Source of the DNA: Atherix ibis
Lineage: Eukaryota; Arthropoda; Insecta; Diptera; Athericidae
Direction of reading: 5' to 3'
DNA length: 64,000 nucleotides
NCBI GenBank assembly: GCA_958298945.1
Contig: OY282609.1
Coordinates: forward strand, 63,522,220-63,586,219
The translations under genes and the position numbers were made by a program. The notes below the pieces were generated by a model. The model saw only the letters and a program-made list of their open reading frames with translations. It made no database searches and was not told the origin of the DNA. Positions 58,398-64,000 of this stretch are shown in pieces. How positions within the stretch are numbered: the first letter of the stretch is position 1; each line of letters begins with the position of its first letter.

Positions 58398-60980
58398 TGT
58401 CAAAAATACTAGAATGAAAGTTTCGGACTTTGAACATGATCAAATTTAAGTGATTACAATAATATAGTTGTATACGTATTATCTTAAATTTGATCATGAT
58501 TTGATATTTGAGATCAATAATTTTTCTTTTCAAATTGTGATTTTTTCTCGAACACTCGAAATAACTAAACTCAATTTATAAATTAAATTACGCATTTTCA
58601 ATTATATGAAATTTTTCAACCAAACTTAAGAGTAGAAACAATATTTTAATTATTTTAAATATGTATAATATTTAATATAGTAATTGTCTTAAATATAATG
58701 AAATAATACAAATAAATGTAAAGACGAAACAATATGCCTACCTATTAAGAAGAAGAGCTAAAATTGAAATTTATAGAAAAGTATAGAAAATGGTAGAAAA
58801 TAAGGGTGCACAATCCTAATTGAGAATATTAATGAAAAAATTCTACAATCGAGCATATTTGAAAACGTGTACGTTTTTGTGATTTGAACATACCATATTA
58901 TAATTAAAGTGGTCGAATAATAGCCCACAAAACAAAATACGAAGGAGCATATTTATAAACGAACCATGCTAGTCAGTTAATAGGAGCGAACAATTTGCCG
59001 TAAGACTTTAGGCAAGGACATTTTCATCTTAGTACATGAACGTAAGAATGTAATTACTTTTTAGAACCTGTTTAGGTTTTTTTGTTGTTTTTATATTTAG
59101 ATGTATTTTGTTTGCTTTTTGGTATTCATAGAATAAGTCTTTACAAATTTTTACACACAAATGTATATTGTTATTCAGGAGAACTATTTGGAAAATTTAT
59201 ATCAAAATTAACGAATAAACTCACATACACATATGTATACAAGTTATATTCGTATGTCAAATAATGTTTTTTTCTTATTTCGAAGAAATTATCACAAATG
59301 CTTTTTAAATTGTTATCACTGAATGGGCAAGTTATCAGTTAAGATAAAATGTGTACAAAACAAAAAATTGTTTAACTACGAGTAGTCAAAAGATTCTAAG
59401 CTAAGAGGTAGAAATTACTATTGGTAGAAGTTAAAAACAAAAAGCCCAAATGCTTACAATAAGCTATGACAAGCCCTGGAATAATAGCTTGAGCAATTGT
59501 CATAAAAGTAAATTTCGTGTTATTTCTTCATTTGCGCCATTAATGTTCTTGGGGATTAAAAGTTCAGCCGCTAACATGGGACAATACCGTATCCTGTATC
59601 CTTGGCAGATTCTCTAACATCTCGTATTCTTTGACGTTTTCATATTATGCTAGCAACTAGAGACGAAGGACTATAATGTTAATAATAGAAGATCGTGATG
59701 ATTGTAAATGTAAATAAAATACAGCAATGGAAAAAAATATGTGGCAGAGAAGAGGAAGACTATATGTATATTATTATACACATATATACCCATGTGTGAG
59801 TAAAAATGATCCACAATTCAACGTCTTGTTGACCCAAAACAAGGATAACTCTTATAGAATTGTTGTCGTCTTGAGAATCATTGCGTAAGCGAAATGATAC
59901 AATGTGAATTGAATCAATGAAACTGAAACTAAAATTGATATAGGAAAGAAAGCGGATGCGACAAGGGAAGTTTCTTGTCGAATTGAAATGAAAGTACGAA
60001 GAACAAGCGCATGCCTTATACTCTCTATAACCATTGTTAGACAAATAAAAATGTTATTTTTACAGGATCCAACAGCAATTCTCTTATACAGATGGGGTGC
60101 AAAGTAAGAACTTAATTGGAAGATAACTGTAATTGGATTTTTGTTCGCTCCGAGGGCAGATGAACGTGACTGGAAAGCTAAGATATGTATAACCAACTTC
60201 ACTTTGAAGCTTAAAATGAAGCTAAAAGTAACGAAAAAACAGTATCTACAAGAACCAAAACATTAGAGCAATGAGTATCTGGAATTAGGTTTGACGGTAT
60301 TCCCAAAAAAAAAGCTTCCTATTGTATAAAAAAAAATACTACCAAGCAATTTGCTTCGAGTAGGCAGAAAAAATCAAAGAAAAGATTATGCAACGTGATC
60401 GGCTCTTTGTTCATAGAATTTTCTTTTCCCACTTGATTCCCTATATTCTCGCCGTATTTGTATCCTATTGAAAATGAAATTAAATATACAAATATATTAG
60501 AATCCTTTGCGACTACAAATAAGTATTATATTAGTATAAATATGTATTCGTATATTTAAGTACTTAGCAAAAATTAAATTTTTCTTTTGATTTCCTTAAA
60601 AGTTTAAGAAGAAAGTTTAGTAATATTGTCAGTAATTTGATTTGAATTTATAGATTTGTTATTATTTTTTTATACACACGTACATTACTAGAATTCTTAA
60701 TTCTGTCATCAAAGTTCGTACAATCTCATTAAGATTATTTTGCAGTCACAGTGCAAAGTTTCAGTTAATTAATTAGATTTTTTTGATACAATGTTTTTCG
60801 AAAAAAAAACTTTTTTGGTGTAATTCCAAATTATCCCTTACTCAATCTTTTAAAAAAAAAATATTTCCGCCACCTACTTAAAGAGAATTTCATCGTCCAT
60901 CTCCAGAATTACGTCAAGAAATGACGTAAATTCAGTTTTGACATTTTCTCATACGCGTAAACTGTTATATGGTGTTCAAC
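58398..60980. other. AT-rich DNA with one candidate micro-exon
   Basis: No transposon ends. 59500-60250 is less AT-rich than its neighbours. The only coding hint is the splice-bounded 38-nt segment at 60066-60103. A 116-codon minus-strand frame (59852-60202) has no motif. Confidence 0.45.
60066..60103 (+). other. Candidate 38-nt host micro-exon
   Basis: Preceded by a pyrimidine-rich acceptor (TTATTTTTACAG ending 60065) and followed by a strong donor (GTAAGA from 60104). In one frame it encodes DPTAILLYRWGA with two bases left over, a less AT-biased composition than the surrounding DNA. I do not recognise the protein and no partner exon is visible nearby; it may be chance. Confidence 0.25.
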
Positions 60981-60982
60981 TA

Positions 60983-62244
60983 CCAGGGGTATAAGCTTAA
61001 ATACGCTGTTTGGTCATAGATGGCGTGAGTGAGCGTATTAAGCTACCATAGGCACGCCATACTTTTTTTTTATGAGTTTGACATCTGTGAACATTAACTA
61101 GTAAACATTGTCAGCAATTTCGTACAACAATATACATTTTTCCTTTGGTAATCATGTCTAGTTTTGTGGCAGAAAAAGAGCATCTGCTTTTCTGCTTCAA
61201 TTTGAAGAAATCGGCTACCGAATCGCATCGAATGCTTATGGAGGTCTATGGTGACAGTGCTTTATCGGATACAATGTGCCGAGATTGGTTTCGTCAGCTA
61301 AAAGACGGTAATTTTGACTTGTGGGATAAGAACCGTGAAAATCGGCCTATGACGGTTGAGGATCATCAATTGCAGGCTCTTTTGGACGAAGACGATACCC
61401 AATCGCAAAAAATACTCGCGGAGCAATTGGGTGTTACTCAACCAGCCATTGCCATGCGTCTGCGTACCATGAGGAAGATTGAAAAGATCGGAAAATGGGT
61501 GCCGCATGAATTGAACAATTGACAGATGGAGTGACGCCAAAACACATGCGAAATCTTGCTCGCCAGACAAAAAAGAAAGTCATTCCTGCATCGGATTGTG
61601 GGAGGCGATGAAAAGTGGATATATTTCGAGAATCTTAAACGCAAAAAACCAACCATCAACATCTTCCCCAAGACCAAATCGCTTCGGACGGAAGACAATG
61701 CTGTGCGTTTGGTGGGATCAGCAGGTTATCGTCTACTATGAGATGTTGAAACCTGGTGAAACGATCAATGCCCACCGCTACCACCAACAACTGATCAAAT
61801 TGCACCTTGCTCTGCGTGAAAAAAGGACGGATTATCAACAAAGACATGACAAACTGATTTTCCTCCACGACAACGCACCATCGCACACGTTAAAAATGGT
61901 CCGAAACTACTTGGAAACACTCAACTGGGAGGTGCTACCCCACCCCGCTTATTCACCAGACCTGGCCCCTTCCGACTACCACATATTTTTGTCGATGGGC
62001 CACGCGCTCGCTGAGCAGCACTTCGATTCTTACGAAGACGTCCGAAAACGGCTTAATGAGTGGTTTGCCTCGAAAGAGAAGGAATTTTTTTGGCGTGGTA
62101 TCCGAGAGATCAGAAATTGCCCGAGAGATGGGAAAATGTATAGCTAGCGAGGGCAAGTACCTTGAATAAATTTTTTTTTGCTTTCTATAAAAAAAACATG
62201 TGTTTTTTTGACTAAAAACAGCGGATTTAAGCTTGTACACCCGC
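60983..62244 (+). mobile_element. Mos1-like mariner B3, near full length
   Basis: The left terminus CCAGGGGTATAAGCTTAAAT follows TA (60981-60982). The right terminus, complement of GCGGGTGTACAAGCTTAAAT, precedes TA (62245-62246). 1262 bp, the most complete of the three B copies, with the undisturbed MITE target sequence (GGCACGCC at 61051-61058). Confidence 0.93.
61154..62169 (+). pseudogene. Mos1-like transposase of B3, broken
   Basis: ATG at 61154. Compared with B1, four codons are deleted in frame after EKEH. The frame is open through the helix-turn-helix region and WVPHELNN to a TGA (61520-61522), and a second TGA follows in the ERRQ position. Then IVGGDEKWIYFE (first aspartate) is readable, a 17-bp deletion after RKK shifts the frame, and a long open block follows: MLCVWWDQQVIVYYEMLKPG, FLHDNAPSHTLK, YSPDLAPSDYHIFLSMGHAL (34-residue spacing kept). 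A small insertion in the KLPERW region shifts the frame again before the stop at 62167-62169. All three catalytic aspartates survive, but the gene is dead. Confidence 0.92.
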
Positions 62245-62246
62245 TA

Positions 62247-63631
62247 TTTGTCATTCAAGTCGAGTGATAATATTGTAAAAACTTTTCTTCCTCTATCAGT
62301 GGCAACCGCTTGTACAGTGATGAATTCTTAAGTTCAAAATGTATACTGCCTCCAAACAAATCGTATCATTGATTTCATATGAACGCCACCCCATTCAATT
62401 TATAACAAAAAGAAAATAAAACAATATTTTCTTATAAGTTCATATCTCTTGGGATTTACGAGTATATAATTATTTTATTGTTTGATTATTTGCTACTTGA
62501 TTGAAAACATAACCTACATAATAAGTTTGCATTTTATTCGGAATGGAAGTGATGTTAGGTTGAAATTGTTGACGATATCTCGTTCGATTATGACTTAGGA
62601 CATGATCGGTTCGAATTGTTCTTGTAGCCTTAGATCTTAGAAATATTTAGATATGTTTCAAGCCCGGGATGAATTTGATTTAATCAAGCGGGACCAAAAT
62701 AGAAAAAATGTTGACCTCATCGGAAATGAATTAGAATCGAATACTTTTATTTTGAGTTCTTCTCAAATAGTCTGTTTGCCTTTCGATATAATACTTTATT
62801 GACTATATTAACTTTACTATTATTATGATTATAATTAGTACATATCATATTTCCAATCATCACTAATTATTATGTCTTTTCTCTAAGAAATTTATGTTCA
62901 AAATTATACTTATAAATAAAATATATTAAAAAAATTAACTAACATCTAAATTATTTGAAAATATTTGAACCAAATTTGAATACCATGATGATATTTTGAA
63001 AGAGCTTTATATAATTAGTTGTTGTTGATTGCAAATGGAAGCTTGTTAAAAGCCATTCACTTTTCAGGTAATTCTGTCTATTAAAATGTTTAGCAATTGA
63101 AACAAATTCAATGGTAAGTGTCTGATTCTGAAATTCGTATAAACGAAAATGACAATAAAAGTAATAATAGTAAAAATACGGAAGTAAAATGGAGAAACTC
63201 GTTGGCTGCTTGAATTTTAAATGATCAAAGGATGGGGTAGGTAAGTTGGCGAAAGTACATTTTGCCATTAAAATTATAGTAGAAAACTGAATGGTAAAAT
63301 GAAAATGATGACATTTACATTATTTGAAAGTTTCAACACTCTTTCAAACCCAAAACGTAGTAATGAGAAAAACAATTGTAAAATGAATTTTTCACTGACT
63401 GTTGTTATAAAAATTTGAAACGACTGCATTAGTACATAGTCTTATAGTTGTAGGTGAAATAATGGGGAAATTGGTGAATTGTTCAATTTGGCGAAGGTAT
63501 GTAGTATATTTTTAAAGAATATGTCACTTGTTCTGTGTTTGGATCTCTGTAAATTAGCTTTTGAGTTACTGTGAAAATGAAATAAGAAATATATCTACAA
63601 TGAAAATAATAATGAGCTCTAACTGAAAATA
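62247..63631. other. AT-rich DNA, no recognised gene
   Basis: Nothing recognised. A segment between TTTTCAG and GTAAGTG (63068-63113) looks exon-like at its borders but has stops in all three frames. Confidence 0.5.
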
Positions 63632-63633
63632 TA

Positions 63634-64000
63634 CGAGGATCGTTCAATAAGTCCTTAGAAAATCCAAGAAATTGCGCTCGTAGTTTTTTTTGTAAGTAGC
63701 ATTATCGACAAGAAAGTTGTCAAAATTTCAGCTCGATCCATAGCGTAGGTCAATTTCTATCGTCGATTAAAGTTAACGACATTTATTTGTGCATAACAAT
63801 GGAAAAAAGCGAGTTTAGGGCTGTCATCAAACATCTCCATTTGAAAGGCTTAAGCCCGAAAGAAATCAAAGCCGAGTTGGATGCAGTTCATGGCACATCT
63901 GCACCTGTGTTTGCGACGGTTTACAATTGGGTGAATGAATTTAAACGTGGCCGTTCATCCACAAAAGATGAACATCGTTCAGAACGCCCAGTTGAGGTGT
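63634..64000 (+). mobile_element. Himar-like mariner C3, cut by window end
   Basis: The left TIR CGAGGATCGTTCAATAAGTC follows TA (63632-63633). The leader matches C2 closely. The rest of the element lies beyond the window. Confidence 0.93.
63799..64000 (+). CDS. Himar-like transposase, N-terminal part
   Basis: The ATG at 63799 is intact. The 67 visible codons begin MEKSEFRAVIKHLHLKGLSP and continue without a break through the first helix-turn-helix region to RPVEV at the window edge. No lesion is visible, in contrast to C1 (deletion) and C2 (lost ATG). Whether the remainder is intact, and so whether this could be an active source copy, cannot be judged from this window. Confidence 0.85.
   Translation, partial: MEKSEFRAVIKHLHLKGLSPKEIKAELDAVHGTSAPVFATVYNWVNEFKRGRSSTKDEHRSERPVEV

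Noticed and set aside
59852..60202. 116-codon minus-strand open frame
   Set aside because: Hydrophobic, AT-driven, no motif; overlaps the candidate micro-exon on the other strand.
63068..63113. Exon between TTTTCAG and GTAAGTG
   Set aside because: Stops in all three frames.

Overview
The window is AT-rich eukaryotic DNA with no recognisable host gene. Its character comes from a dense pile-up of Tc1/mariner-superfamily DNA transposons plus a few dead non-LTR retrotransposon fragments, as in intergenic or large-intron DNA of an insect. The mix (Mos1-like and Himar-like mariners, DD41D elements, jockey/I-type LINE remnants, frequent short ATACGAGTA-like words) fits a higher fly, possibly a tephritid, but the species cannot be fixed from this sequence.

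I use private family letters. A = mariner with TIR CGAGGTCTGTTCAAAAAGTA (1959-2179 fragment, 5178-6046, 34307-35087, 41566-42147, 44479-45379). B = Mos1-like mauritiana type with TIR C(T/C)(A/G)GGTGTATAAGC (22493-24027, 54694-55809, 60983-62244). C = Himar-like irritans type, TIR CGAGGGTCGTTCAATAAGTC (7803-9041, 51886-53168, 63634-end). D = second irritans type, TIR CGAGGGTCATTCAACAAGTA (10852-13419, 26935-28410, 35761-36934). E = intact mariner nested in D1 (10954-12239). F and H = two DD41D elements (13422-14268, 30291-32591). G = mariner with TIR CCACCTTGATCAAAAA (711-1958, 57233-58395). K = single Mos1/cecropia-like element (3615-4870). Two more decayed mariners lie at about 32990-33411 and 46700-47720. 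Non-LTR pieces are at 26330-26830 (jockey-like), 30737-31800 (RNase H-bearing, 15-bp target duplication), 44265-45965 and 48046-49888. A 1.5-kb AT-rich minisatellite (13- and 16-bp units) occupies 16903-18442, and a 442-bp terminal-inverted-repeat MITE with a perfect 8-bp target duplication sits inside B1 (22559-23000).

Nearly all transposases are broken. The exception is E (11016-12068, minus strand): a continuous 350-residue DD34D frame with perfect 25-bp TIRs, nested in the dead D1. C2 and D2 are near-intact 349-codon frames, but each has lost its ATG (ATA and ATT). Most A copies descend from one rearranged form whose 3' end was replaced by an inverted copy of its 5' end, giving TIRs of about 198 bp. 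Several insertions are nested or abutting (E in D1; D1 and F sharing one TA; a LINE in H; A5 in a LINE; the MITE in B1), so the window gives a relative chronology of transposon invasions. The intervals between elements are AT-rich and I see no confident gene in them. One 38-nt open segment with good splice-site flanks (60066-60103) is the only candidate host exon.
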